Made by a program: the position numbers and the translations under genes | Assembly (NCBI RefSeq): GCF_004522235.1 | Contig: NZ_SDLT01000015.1 | Span: 127,569-191,568, forward strand | Reading direction: 5' to 3' | DNA: 64,000 nt | Source of the DNA: Amycolatopsis nivea | Lineage (GTDB): Bacteria > Actinomycetota > Actinomycetes > Mycobacteriales > Pseudonocardiaceae | Shown here: positions 25,136 to 33,732 of the stretch, piece after piece | Numbering within the stretch: position 1 is the stretch's first letter | How the letters are laid out: each line of letters opens with the position of its first letter | The notes under the pieces: model-generated | Told to the model about the DNA's origin: nothing | Seen by the model: the letters and a program-made list of their open reading frames with translations, nothing else | The model's database searches: none

Positions 25136-26644
25136 TCACACCACCGCGAGCGGCAATGCGGTCGGGTGCACCGGAGCGGGAAGGTCCGAAGCGCCGGTCA
25201 GGAAGGTGTCCACCGCGGCCGCCACCGAGCGGCCTTCCGCGATGGCCCACACGACCAGCGACGCGCCGCGGTGGGCGTCGCCGCAGACGAAGACCCCGGG
25301 GGTTTCCGTCTGCCAGTCCGCGCCGCACGACAGGGTGCCGCGGCGGGTCAGGGTCAGGTCGAGGCCTTCCAGCAGCGGCATTTCCTCGACGCCTTCGAAG
25401 CCGATCGCCAGCAGGACCAGGTCCGCGGGCAGCGTTTCGACCGCGTCGTTCACCGGGATGACCTCGCGGCGGCCGGTTTCCGGGTCCTTCTGCACGCGGA
25501 CTTCCTGCAGTTCCACGGCTTTGACGCGCCCGTTGCCGTCGTCGACGAACTGCTTGACCGCCACCGCGAACTTCCGCTCGCCCGCCTCCTCGTGCGCGGG
25601 GTAGGTGCGCAGGATGTAGGGCCAGGTCGGCCACGGCGAACGCTCGTCGTCGCGGATTTCCGGCGGCGTCGGGTACTGGTCGAGCTGCGTCACCGACAGC
25701 GCGCCCTGCCGGGTGGCGGTGCCGTAGGAGTCCGCGCCGGTGTCGCCGCCGCCGATGATCACGACGTGCTTGCCGTTCGCGTCGACCGGGGACGGCCCGT
25801 CGCCCTCCACGAACTTGTTGGCGGGCACCAGGTGTTCCATCGCCAGGTGGATGCCCTGCAGCGAACGGCCCGGCGTGGTGCGGTCGTCGCGGCCGCGCAG
25901 GGCGCCGACGGCGAGCACCACCGCGTCGTATTGCGCGCGCAGGTCTTCCACCGACAGGTCGACGCCGACCTCGCAGCCGGTGACGAACTTCGTGCCCTCC
26001 TTGCGCAGCTGCGCGAGCCGCCGGTCCAGGACCTTCTTCTCCATTTTGAACTCGGGAATCCCGTACCGCAGCAGGCCGCCGAGCCGGTCGTCCCGTTCGA
26101 ACACGGTGACCTCGTGACCCGCGCGGGTCAGCTGCTGCGCCGCGGCGAGCCCGGCCGGGCCGGAGCCGACGACGGCCACCTTGCGGCCCGAGGACACCTC
26201 GGAGACCTGCGGCTGCACGTATCCGGCTTCCCACGACTGCGCCGCGATCGTCTCCTCGACGCGCTTGATCGCCACCGGCCCGCCGGACAGCGGCGAGATC
26301 GACAGCACGCAGCCCGCCTCGCACGGCGCGGGGCACAGCTTCCCGGTGAACTCCGGGAAATTGTTGGTGGCGTGCAAGCGATCGCTGGCCGCCGCCCAGT
26401 CGCCGCGGCGGACGAGGTCGTTCCATTCCGGGATCAGATTGCCCAGCGGACAGCCGGAACCGCCGGAGTGGCAGAACGGGATGCCGCAGTCCATGCAGCG
26501 CGACGCCTGCGTGCGCACCTGCTCGTTGCGCTCTTCGGGCGCGACGTCCGCGTAGACCTCGCCCCACGAGGAAAGCCGTTCCTCATAGGACTTCTTCTTC
26601 GGTTCTTGCCGTTCGTGCTTCAGAAAACCGGTGGGGTCAGCCAC
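25136..26644 (-). CDS. gltD: Glutamate synthase (NADPH) small subunit
   Basis: The 502-residue product has two N-terminal Cys clusters (CMDCGIPFCHSG...GCPLG and CPAPCEAGC) for the 4Fe-4S centres. FAD-binding GSGPAGLAAAQQL with HEVTVFERDDRLGGLLRYGIP and the NADPH-binding VVIIGGGDTGAD follow, then the C-terminal FAD motif PGVFVCGDAHRGASLVVWA. It passes electrons from NADPH to GltB for synthesis of two glutamates from glutamine and 2-oxoglutarate. GTG 26644 is chosen because its translation (ADPTGFLKHER) matches relatives and it overlaps the gltB stop by 8 bases. A terminator follows. Confidence 0.96.
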   Translation of the reverse strand: MADPTGFLKHERQEPKKKSYEERLSSWGEVYADVAPEERNEQVRTQASRCMDCGIPFCHSGGSGCPLGNLIPEWNDLVRRGDWAAASDRLHATNNFPEFTGKLCPAPCEAGCVLSISPLSGGPVAIKRVEETIAAQSWEAGYVQPQVSEVSSGRKVAVVGSGPAGLAAAQQLTRAGHEVTVFERDDRLGGLLRYGIPEFKMEKKVLDRRLAQLRKEGTKFVTGCEVGVDLSVEDLRAQYDAVVLAVGALRGRDDRTTPGRSLQGIHLAMEHLVPANKFVEGDGPSPVDANGKHVVIIGGGDTGADSYGTATRQGALSVTQLDQYPTPPEIRDDERSPWPTWPYILRTYPAHEEAGERKFAVAVKQFVDDGNGRVKAVELQEVRVQKDPETGRREVIPVNDAVETLPADLVLLAIGFEGVEEMPLLEGLDLTLTRRGTLSCGADWQTETPGVFVCGDAHRGASLVVWAIAEGRSVAAAVDTFLTGASDLPAPVHPTALPLAVV

Positions 26645-29600
26645 GAGCCGCCTCCATGATCGCTTCGTCGACATCGCGGCCGGCAGCGCGCGCTGCCTTC
26701 GCCGCATCGAGGACCCGCTGGTAGTCGCGCGGCATCACCTTGGTGAACGCCGCCGCGCGCCGGGTCCAGTCGCCCAGGAGCGACGCGGCCACGGCCGAGC
26801 GGGTGAGGTCGTGATGCTGCTGCACGATCTGCTTGAGCCAGGCCAGATCCTCCGGCGCGGGCGGAAGCAGGTCCACCATCTCCCGGTTGACCTTCGCCGG
26901 GTCCAGGTCGAGCACGTACGCGCTGCCGCCGGACATGCCGGCCGCCAGGTTCCGCCCGGTCGGGCCGAGCACCACCGCGCGGCCGCCGGTCATGTACTCG
27001 AACGCGTGGTCGCCCACGCCCTCGGCCACGACCGTCGCGCCGGAGTTGCGGACGCAGAACCGCTCGCCGACCTGCCCGCGCAGGAACAGCTCGCCCGACG
27101 TCGCGCCGTAGGCCAGCGTGTTGCCCGCGATCGTCTGCTGTTCGGCGGCGAAGCTCGCTTCCGGATGCGGGCGGACCACGATCCGGCCGCCGGACAGGCC
27201 CTTGCCGACGTAGTCGTTGGCGTCGCCGACCATTTCCAGCGTGATGCCGCGCGGCAGGAACGCGCCGAGCGACTGCCCGGCCGAACCGGTGAGCCGCACG
27301 TGGATCGTGCCCTCGGGCAGGCCCTCGCCGCCGTAGCGGCGGGTGATCTCCGAGCCCAGCAGCGTGCCGACGGTGCGGTTCACGTTGCGCACCGGCAGTT
27401 CCAGGCGCACCGGATGCGCGTCCTCCAGCGCCGCCTCGGCGAGCTGGATGAGCGTGCGGTCGAGTGCGTGCGCCAGGCCGTGGTCCTGCTCGCGCACGCG
27501 CCGCTTCGCACCGCCGTACGGCGTCTCCGCGGGCATCTCGAAGACCGGGCTGAGGTCGAGCCCGGAGGCCTTCCAGTGCTGCACGGCCTCGTCGGTGTCG
27601 AGCATCTCGGCGTGCCCGATCGCCTCGTCGAGCGTCCGGAATCCCAGCTGTGCCAGGGTTTCCCGCACCTCTTCGGCGACGAACTCGAAGTACCGCACCA
27701 CGTGGTCGGCCTGTCCGGTGTAGCGCTTGCGCAGCTCCGGGCTCTGCGTGGCGACGCCGACCGGGCACGTGTCGAGGTGGCAGACGCGCATCATGATGCA
27801 GCCCGCGACCACCAGCGGCGCGGTCGCGAAGCCGTACTCCTCGGCGCCGAGCAGCGCCGCGATCACGACGTCGCGGCCGGTCTTCATCGCACCGTCGACC
27901 TGGACCGTGATCCGGTCGCGCAAACCGTTGAGCAGCAACGTCTGCTGCGTTTCGGCGAGCCCGATCTCCCACGGCGTGCCGGCGTGCTTGAGCGAGTTCA
28001 TCGGCGACGCGCCGGTACCGCCGTCGTGCCCGGAAATGAGCACGACGTCCGCGTGCGCCTTGGACACGCCCGCCGCGACCGTGCCGACGCCCAGCGAGGA
28101 CACCAGCTTCACGTGGATGCGGGCCTGCTCGTTGGCGTTCTTGAGGTCGTGGATCAGCTGCGCCAGGTCCTCGATGGAGTAGATGTCGTGGTGCGGCGGC
28201 GGGGAAATCAGCCCGACGCCCGGCGTCGAATGCCGCGTGCGGGCGATCCACGGGTACACCTTGTTCGGCGGCAGCTGCCCGCCTTCGCCCGGCTTCGCGC
28301 CCTGCGCCATCTTGATCTGGATGTCGTCGGCGTTGACGAGGTACTCGCTCGTGACGCCGAACCGGCCCGACGCGACCTGCTTGATCGCGCTGCGCCGCTG
28401 CGGGTCGTACAGCCGCTCCGGGTCTTCGCCGCCCTCGCCGGTGTTGGACCGGCCGCCGATGCGGTTCATCGCGATGGCGAGGGTTTCGTGCGCCTCGGCC
28501 GAAATCGAGCCGTACGACATCGCCCCGGTGTTGAACCGGCGCAGGATCGCCGACGCGGGTTCGACCTCGTCCAGCGGGATCGGCTCGCGCGCGCCGTCGC
28601 GGAACTTGAACAGCCCGCGCAGCGTGCCGCCCTCGCGGTAGAGCCGGTGCACCTCGTCGGTGTACTTGCGGTACACCTCGTCGCGCCCGGTCTTCGACGC
28701 GTGCTGCAGCAGGAACACCGTCTCCGGCGTGAACAGGTGCAGTTCGCCCTCGCGGCGGTACGCGTACTCGCCGCCGGTGTCGAGTCCACGATGGACCCGG
28801 TCGGTCGGGTTGTCCGGGTACGCCCGGCGGTGCCGCACCGCGACCTCCTCGGCGAGCACCTCCATCCCGACGCCGCCGAGCTTCGACGACGTTCCGGTGA
28901 AGTACTCGTCGAGCAGTTCCTGGCTCAGGCCAAGGGATTCGAAGACCTGCGCCGCGGTGTACGCGCCGACCGTCGAAATGCCCATCTTGGACATGATCTT
29001 CAAGACGCCCTTGACGAGCGCCTGCACGTAGCTGCGGATCGCCTTCGCCGGCTCGATGCCGGTGATCGCGCCCTGGCTGATCATGTCTTCGATGGTTTCG
29101 AAGGCCAGGTACGGGTTCACCGCCGCCGCGCCGTAGCCCAGCAGCAGCGCGATGTGGTGCACCTCGCGGGCGTCGCCGGTCTCCACGACCAGCGCGACGC
29201 GCAGCCGCTCCTTGGTGCGCACGAGATGGTGGTGCACCGCGGAAACCAGCAGCAGCGACGGGATCGGCGCCATCCGGTGGTCGGAATCGCGGTCGGACAG
29301 CACGAGCGTGCGCGCGCCCGCCGCGATCGCCTCGGACGCGTCGCGCCGCACCCGTTCGATCGCCGCCGCCAGCGCGTCCGCCCCGCCGTCCACTTCGTAC
29401 AGTCCGGAAAGGACAGTGCAGGCGAAACCGGGCAGATCGCCGTCGTCGTTGATGTGGATGAGCTTGGCCAGCTCGTCGTTGTCGATCACCGGATACGGCA
29501 GGTTCAGGTGCCGGCACGACGCGGGCCCCGGCGCGAGCAGGTTGCGCTCCGGCCCCATGATCCGGCTCATCGACGTGACCAGCTCTTCGCGGATCGCGTC

Positions 29601-31178
29601 CAGCGGCGGGTTGGTCACCTGCGCGAAGTTCTGCTTGAAATAGTCGTACAGCAGCCGGGAGCGCTTGGAGAGCACCGCGACCGGGGTGTCCGACCCCATC
29701 GACCCGATCGGCTCGGCCCCGTTGGCGGCCATCGGCGCGAGCAGGATCTTCAGTTCTTCTTCGGTGTAGCCGAAAGCGAGCTGGCGGCGCAGCACCGAAT
29801 CGTGGCTCTGCACGACGTGGTCGCGGTCGGGCAGCTCGGCGATCTTCAGCAGGCCGGCGTGCAGCCAGTCGCTGTACTGCTGCTTGCGCGCCAGCGCGGA
29901 CTTGACCTCTTCGTCGTCCACGATCCGGCCCGCGGCGGTGTCCACGAGGAACATCCGGCCCGGCTGCAACCGGCCCTTCGCGACGACGTTTTCCGGTGCC
30001 ACGTCGAGGACTCCGGCCTCGCTGGCGAGCACCACGCGGTCGTCGGCGGTGCGCCACCAGCGCGCCGGGCGCAGTCCGTTGCGGTCGAGCACCGCGCCGA
30101 CGAGCGTGCCGTCGGTGAAGGTGACGCACGCCGGGCCGTCCCACGGCTCCATCAGACTGGCGTGGAACTGGTAGAAAGCGCGCCGTTCCGGATCCATCGA
30201 GGTGTGGTTCTCCCACGCCTCCGGGATCATCATCAGCACCGCGTGCGGCAGCGAGCGGCCCGCGAGGTGGAGCAGCTCCAGCACCTCGTCGAAGGACGCC
30301 GAGTCCGACGCGTCGGCCGAGCAGATCGGGTACAGCCGTGAAAGATCGCCCGGCAGCAGATCGGATTCGAGCAGCGCCTCGCGGGCGCGCATCCGGTTGC
30401 GGTTGCCGCGGATCGTGTTGATCTCGCCGTTGTGGGCCACGAACCGGAACGGGTGCGCGAGCGGCCACGACGGGAAAGTGTTGGTGGAGAACCGGGAGTG
30501 CACGAGCGCGATCGCGCTGGCGAGCCGGGAATCGCGCAGATCGGAGAAGAACCGCGGCAGCTGCTCGGGCGTGAGCATGCCTTTGTAGACGATCGTGCGC
30601 GCGGACAGCGACGGGAAGTACGTGCCGCAGCCGGAAGCGAGGCTCTCGTGCTCGACGCGCTTGCGCAGGCAGAAGGCCAGCCGGTCCAGCTCAAGGCCGG
30701 TTTCGCCGTGCGGGGACGACACGAACAGCATCGCGAAGCGCGGCATCACCGAACGCGCGGTGGGGCCGATGTCCGCGCCGTCGGCGTCCACCGGGACCTC
30801 GCGCCAGCCGAGGACGGCGAGCCCTTCCTCGGCCGCGATCCGTTCGGCGAGCCCGATCGCCTTGCGGCGCTGCTCGTCGTCGGAGGGCAGGAAAGCGATC
30901 CCGGCGGCGTAGGCGCCGGTGGGAGGCAACGGGAAACCCGCCTCGGCGCGCAGCAGTTCGTCGGGCAGCTGCAGCAGGATCCCGGCGCCGTCGCCGCTCG
31001 TCGGCTCGGCTCCCGCGGCTCCGCGGTGGTCGAGATTCGTGAGCGCGGCGAGACCGTCGGTGACGATGCCGTGCGTGCGGCGGCCCTGGACGTCGGCGAC
31101 CATGGCGACGCCGCAGGAATCCTGCTCGGTGTCCGGGTCGTACAGACCCTGCTTGCCGGGGATGGCGGAGAAGATCAT
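26637..31178 (-). CDS. gltB: Glutamate synthase (NADPH) large subunit
   Basis: The 1513-residue product has all GltB domains. Cys22 (DSCGVAMVADV) becomes the N-terminal nucleophile of the class II glutaminase after cleavage of a 21-residue propeptide. The central domain contains SRIMGPERNL, and the FMN-binding synthase domain (about 780-1180) has GAMSYGSIS, IKMAQGAKPGEGGQLP and SGHDGGTGASP. The 3Fe-4S motif is CIMMRVCHLDTCPVG, and a C-terminal beta-helix carries repeated GGxAxV turns. With GltD it forms the cytosolic GOGAT complex of ammonia assimilation. A strong AAGGAGG site precedes ATG 31178, and the upstream 400 bases hold no gene. Confidence 0.97.
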   Translation of the reverse strand: MIFSAIPGKQGLYDPDTEQDSCGVAMVADVQGRRTHGIVTDGLAALTNLDHRGAAGAEPTSGDGAGILLQLPDELLRAEAGFPLPPTGAYAAGIAFLPSDDEQRRKAIGLAERIAAEEGLAVLGWREVPVDADGADIGPTARSVMPRFAMLFVSSPHGETGLELDRLAFCLRKRVEHESLASGCGTYFPSLSARTIVYKGMLTPEQLPRFFSDLRDSRLASAIALVHSRFSTNTFPSWPLAHPFRFVAHNGEINTIRGNRNRMRAREALLESDLLPGDLSRLYPICSADASDSASFDEVLELLHLAGRSLPHAVLMMIPEAWENHTSMDPERRAFYQFHASLMEPWDGPACVTFTDGTLVGAVLDRNGLRPARWWRTADDRVVLASEAGVLDVAPENVVAKGRLQPGRMFLVDTAAGRIVDDEEVKSALARKQQYSDWLHAGLLKIAELPDRDHVVQSHDSVLRRQLAFGYTEEELKILLAPMAANGAEPIGSMGSDTPVAVLSKRSRLLYDYFKQNFAQVTNPPLDAIREELVTSMSRIMGPERNLLAPGPASCRHLNLPYPVIDNDELAKLIHINDDGDLPGFACTVLSGLYEVDGGADALAAAIERVRRDASEAIAAGARTLVLSDRDSDHRMAPIPSLLLVSAVHHHLVRTKERLRVALVVETGDAREVHHIALLLGYGAAAVNPYLAFETIEDMISQGAITGIEPAKAIRSYVQALVKGVLKIMSKMGISTVGAYTAAQVFESLGLSQELLDEYFTGTSSKLGGVGMEVLAEEVAVRHRRAYPDNPTDRVHRGLDTGGEYAYRREGELHLFTPETVFLLQHASKTGRDEVYRKYTDEVHRLYREGGTLRGLFKFRDGAREPIPLDEVEPASAILRRFNTGAMSYGSISAEAHETLAIAMNRIGGRSNTGEGGEDPERLYDPQRRSAIKQVASGRFGVTSEYLVNADDIQIKMAQGAKPGEGGQLPPNKVYPWIARTRHSTPGVGLISPPPHHDIYSIEDLAQLIHDLKNANEQARIHVKLVSSLGVGTVAAGVSKAHADVVLISGHDGGTGASPMNSLKHAGTPWEIGLAETQQTLLLNGLRDRITVQVDGAMKTGRDVVIAALLGAEEYGFATAPLVVAGCIMMRVCHLDTCPVGVATQSPELRKRYTGQADHVVRYFEFVAEEVRETLAQLGFRTLDEAIGHAEMLDTDEAVQHWKASGLDLSPVFEMPAETPYGGAKRRVREQDHGLAHALDRTLIQLAEAALEDAHPVRLELPVRNVNRTVGTLLGSEITRRYGGEGLPEGTIHVRLTGSAGQSLGAFLPRGITLEMVGDANDYVGKGLSGGRIVVRPHPEASFAAEQQTIAGNTLAYGATSGELFLRGQVGERFCVRNSGATVVAEGVGDHAFEYMTGGRAVVLGPTGRNLAAGMSGGSAYVLDLDPAKVNREMVDLLPPAPEDLAWLKQIVQQHHDLTRSAVAASLLGDWTRRAAAFTKVMPRDYQRVLDAAKAARAAGRDVDEAIMEAARG

Positions 31179-31188
31179 GGAAAAGGGA

Positions 31189-31195
31189 CCTCCTT
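31189..31195 (-). promoter_or_regulatory. Strong ribosome-binding site of gltB
   Basis: AAGGAGG on the minus strand, 10 bases before ATG 31178. It is a near-perfect anti-Shine-Dalgarno match and contrasts with the many leaderless genes in the window. Confidence 0.7.
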
Positions 31196-31521
31196 CGTCG
31201 TTTCGTGCGGTGGCCGGCGAACCGGCCGCGGGGAGCGCACGGGACGACGATGGCCCGCTTGTTAGCGCGACTTTAACACCTGGGAAACACCCCAGCAGCG
31301 CCTCGGAGCTCCCCGAACGGGGAAGAACGGTAACGATCCGGCAGCGCGGAACGACATAGTTCCGGATGGGTCCTGAGATGCTTCGGTCCGCGAAGCATAA
31401 GCCCCGGGGCCGCCTCGCGCACCCGGCACGTGACGAAGTCGATGCGCCCGCTTCGTCCCCTTCGCCCGATCTTCCCAGGTAATCGCACAAATTTCGGGGA
31501 ACCGCCCACGCCCGGTGATCG
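31196..31521. other. Gene-free leader/promoter region between gltB and the secretion locus
   Basis: About 400 bases separate the divergent gltB and EspC-like genes. On the gltB strand a TAAAGT hexamer near 31272 could be a -10, giving a leader of about 85 bases. GTTAC near 31330 resembles one GlnR half-site, but no second half-site pair was seen. No conserved riboswitch, tRNA or plausible small gene was recognised. Confidence 0.4.
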
Positions 31522-31548
31522 TCGGTTGCCATAGTGTTCGGCAACCGA
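31522..31548 (+). promoter_or_regulatory. Perfect inverted repeat embracing the -10 of the secretion locus
   Basis: Arms TCGGTTGCC (31522-31530) and GGCAACCGA (31540-31548) are perfect 9-bp complements with a 9-base spacer containing TAGTGT (31532-31537), a -10-like hexamer. The layout suits a repressor operator over the promoter of the EspC-like gene at 31577. Confidence 0.55.
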
Positions 31549-31576
31549 ATAGCTCACGGGGAGGGCGGTTTCTTTC

Positions 31577-31918
31577 ATGTCCGGCATAGAAGTCGACGTC
31601 GAGACGATGAACCAGTACGCCGAGGTGCTCGACAGCCTCCACGAGAAGATCAGCAAGATCAACGACTACATGCGCTCCACCGCGTGCGACACGTCCGGGT
31701 TCACCGGCCTGTTCGTGGTGCTGCAGCCAGTGGTGCAGCTGGTCGCGAACCTCTACGGCGGAACGCTCGACTTCGGCCACTCGCGGCTGACCTCGCTTTC
31801 GGACGGGGTCAAGCAGGCGGCGCAGGCCTACGCGCACCACGACGCCAATTCCGCGCAGCTGCTCCAGCAGTTCATCGACCAGTTCGACGGCATCGACTCC
31901 GGCCGCGGCGCGGCCTGA
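31577..31918 (+). CDS. EspC/WXG100-like type VII secretion-associated protein
   Basis: The 113-residue, wholly helical protein starts MSGIEVDVETMNQYAEVLDSLHEKISKINDYM. This matches the helix-1 pattern of actinobacterial EspC-like (ESX-1 secretion-associated) proteins. The C-terminal half (DGVKQAAQAYAHHDANSAQLLQQFIDQFD) gives the second helix with the usual 'A..Y...D...A' spacing, which fits the YxxxD secretion signal as YAHHD. No signal peptide is present. It should be exported as a partner of the next protein. A GGGGAGGG site precedes the ATG. No EccC ATPase or other ESX machinery gene is in the window. Confidence 0.75.
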   Translation: MSGIEVDVETMNQYAEVLDSLHEKISKINDYMRSTACDTSGFTGLFVVLQPVVQLVANLYGGTLDFGHSRLTSLSDGVKQAAQAYAHHDANSAQLLQQFIDQFDGIDSGRGAA

Positions 31919-31959
31919 TGCGCATCCGCACCGCACGGTTCTGACGAGGGGGAAAAGAC

Positions 31960-33717
31960 ATGGCACGGCACGGCGGAGGGCATGGCGGCGGCCACGGCGG
32001 CGGCCACCACTCCGGGGGATCGGGGACGACGCATCCGCCGTCCCATCCCGGCGGCAACCAGCCGCACCCCGGGAACCAGCCGCATCCGGGAAACCAGCCG
32101 CATCCCGGCAACCAGCCGCCTCCGGGCGGCCATCAGCCCACCCATCCGGGAGGGAACCAGCACCCCGGCACCGGCCCGGACGGACGCCGTCCGTCCGGAG
32201 GGGACGACGGGACGCATCCGAGCGGCACCGGGGGAAACTCCGGCAACGGCAACGGCCGGGACGGTCGCGACGGCCGGGATGGTCGTGATGGCCGGGACGG
32301 CCGCGACGGTCGAGATGGCCGCGACGGTCAGGACGGCGGCGACGGCCGGGATGGCCGGGACGGCGGCGGAGAAGGCGGCGACGAGCGGGGCCGCGACCGC
32401 GGCAACGAGGGCGGCGACGAAGGCGGCGGCCGGGGCGGCGACGAGGGCGGCTCCGGCAGCGAAGGCGGCGACGGGGGCGGCGAAGGCGGCGACGAGGGCG
32501 GTTCCGGCAGCGAGGGCGGTGAAGGCGGCGGCAACGGCGGCGAGGGCGGCACCGGTGCTTCGGGCGGCGAGCCCGGCGGAGTTCCCGGCGCCACCGGCGA
32601 CTTCGACCGCGGCGATTCGATCGTCGAACTGCTGCAGCCGCCGGAAGACACCTCCGGCGAGGACATCCAGGCGCTGGTGAAGGACGCCGGCGTCGAGGTG
32701 ATGGCCGTCGAGTGGGTGTACCAGAAGTTCACCGGCACCACGCTCACCCAGCAGTTCATCGAACCGCTCACCGGCGACTTCTCGAAGATGTCGGCCGACG
32801 CCGAGGCGTGGCGCAACATCTCCGAGGCGATGAAGGCGTTCTCCGAGGTGATGGTCGCCAACGAGAAGACCGTCAGCGATTCCTGGCACGGCATGGCTTC
32901 CTTGGAGCACAAGGCCTACGTGCAGGCCGGGTGGCGGGCCGGGCTCGCCGCCGAGGCCGGGATCGCGTCGCTGATCGCCAAGGGCTTCGACCTGCTGTCG
33001 GAAACGTCGCAGAAACTCGCGGCCAAGGCGCTCGACCTGCTGAAGAGCCTGATCGACCGGCTGCTGGTGATGGCCGCGGAGGCGTGCGTCCCGATCGCGG
33101 GCTGGATCGCCGACGCGATCACCGCGCTGTCCGAACTGCTCCCGCTGATCAACGCGCTGATCTCGATCATCGAGATGATCCAGGACATCATCACGAAGGT
33201 CCAGGACATCTGGAACTCGATCAAGGACATCGGGTCGCAGCTGCAGAAGATCAAGGACGTCGGCAGCATCGGCGATCTCGTCGACATCGCGAAGAACATC
33301 GGCGGCGACGTCGGCGACATCAAGGACAACGCCAAGGGCATCGGCCAGGACGCCAAGGACGCCGTGCAGGCGGGCAAGGACGGCGTCAACGAGTCGCGCG
33401 AGGCGCACGCGGAAAACCGGCGCTCGCGCGAAGGCGGAGACGACGAAGGCGACCGCACGTCCGGCGACGAGGGGAACGGCGACCGCCGCTCCGGCGACGA
33501 GGGCGACCGGTCGCAGGGTTCCGGCGAGCGCGGGCAGAACCAGCGGTCCGAACCGGACGGTCCGCAGCACCAGCCCCCGCAGAACCAGCAGCACCACCAG
33601 CCGCCCCAGCAACCGAGCCACCCGCCGTCCCAGCCGAACCACCCGCCCGCGAACCATCCGCCGTCCCATCCGCCCCGGCGCTCGGCGAGCGGCCGGATCC
33701 ACGGCCGCATCGACTAA
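31960..33717 (+). CDS. Repeat-rich WXG100/PPE-like putative type VII secretion substrate
   Basis: The 585-residue protein has an unusual layout. Residues 1-100 are Gly/His/Pro/Asn-rich with four NQPHPG-type hexapeptides. Next come twelve Gly-x-Asp collagen-like triplets (mostly GRD) and a Glu/Gly/Ser tract to about 205. A helical domain (about 225-330) ends in KTVSDSWHGMASLEH with a WxG turn typical of WXG100/PPE proteins. A long amphipathic helical region (330-460) includes a very hydrophobic stretch (SELLPLINALISIIEMIQDII). The charged, then Gln/Pro/His-rich, tail ends in basic residues. There is no Sec signal. It is flanked by helical partners, so it is probably exported as a complex. Function unknown. 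Confidence 0.65.
   Translation: MARHGGGHGGGHGGGHHSGGSGTTHPPSHPGGNQPHPGNQPHPGNQPHPGNQPPPGGHQPTHPGGNQHPGTGPDGRRPSGGDDGTHPSGTGGNSGNGNGRDGRDGRDGRDGRDGRDGRDGRDGQDGGDGRDGRDGGGEGGDERGRDRGNEGGDEGGGRGGDEGGSGSEGGDGGGEGGDEGGSGSEGGEGGGNGGEGGTGASGGEPGGVPGATGDFDRGDSIVELLQPPEDTSGEDIQALVKDAGVEVMAVEWVYQKFTGTTLTQQFIEPLTGDFSKMSADAEAWRNISEAMKAFSEVMVANEKTVSDSWHGMASLEHKAYVQAGWRAGLAAEAGIASLIAKGFDLLSETSQKLAAKALDLLKSLIDRLLVMAAEACVPIAGWIADAITALSELLPLINALISIIEMIQDIITKVQDIWNSIKDIGSQLQKIKDVGSIGDLVDIAKNIGGDVGDIKDNAKGIGQDAKDAVQAGKDGVNESREAHAENRRSREGGDDEGDRTSGDEGNGDRRSGDEGDRSQGSGERGQNQRSEPDGPQHQPPQNQQHHQPPQQPSHPPSQPNHPPANHPPSHPPRRSASGRIHGRID
32056..32127 (+). repeat. Four 18-bp tandem repeats coding NQPHPG
   Basis: Units start at 32056, 32074, 32092 and 32110. 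The last encodes NQPPPG. Synonymous differences between copies show selection at the peptide level. Confidence 0.8.
32254..32361 (+). repeat. Twelve 9-bp triplet repeats (collagen-like Gly-Arg-Asp)
   Basis: Consecutive codon triplets Gly-x-Asp, ten of them GRD and two GQD/GGD, run in phase for 108 bases. Codon choice varies (cgg/cgc/cgt/cga, gac/gat), so this is not a recent slippage expansion. Confidence 0.8.
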
Positions 33718-33732
33718 GGAGGAACTGCCGAG

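Noticed and set aside
31179..31576. Glutamine-sensing or other riboswitch, or GlnR boxes, ahead of gltB
   Set aside because: No conserved stem set was recognisable and only isolated GTTAC-like half-sites were found, not the paired pattern expected for GlnR.
32254..32361. Possible CRISPR-like direct repeats
   Set aside because: The 9-bp units are contiguous in-frame codon triplets with no spacers; no cas genes are present.
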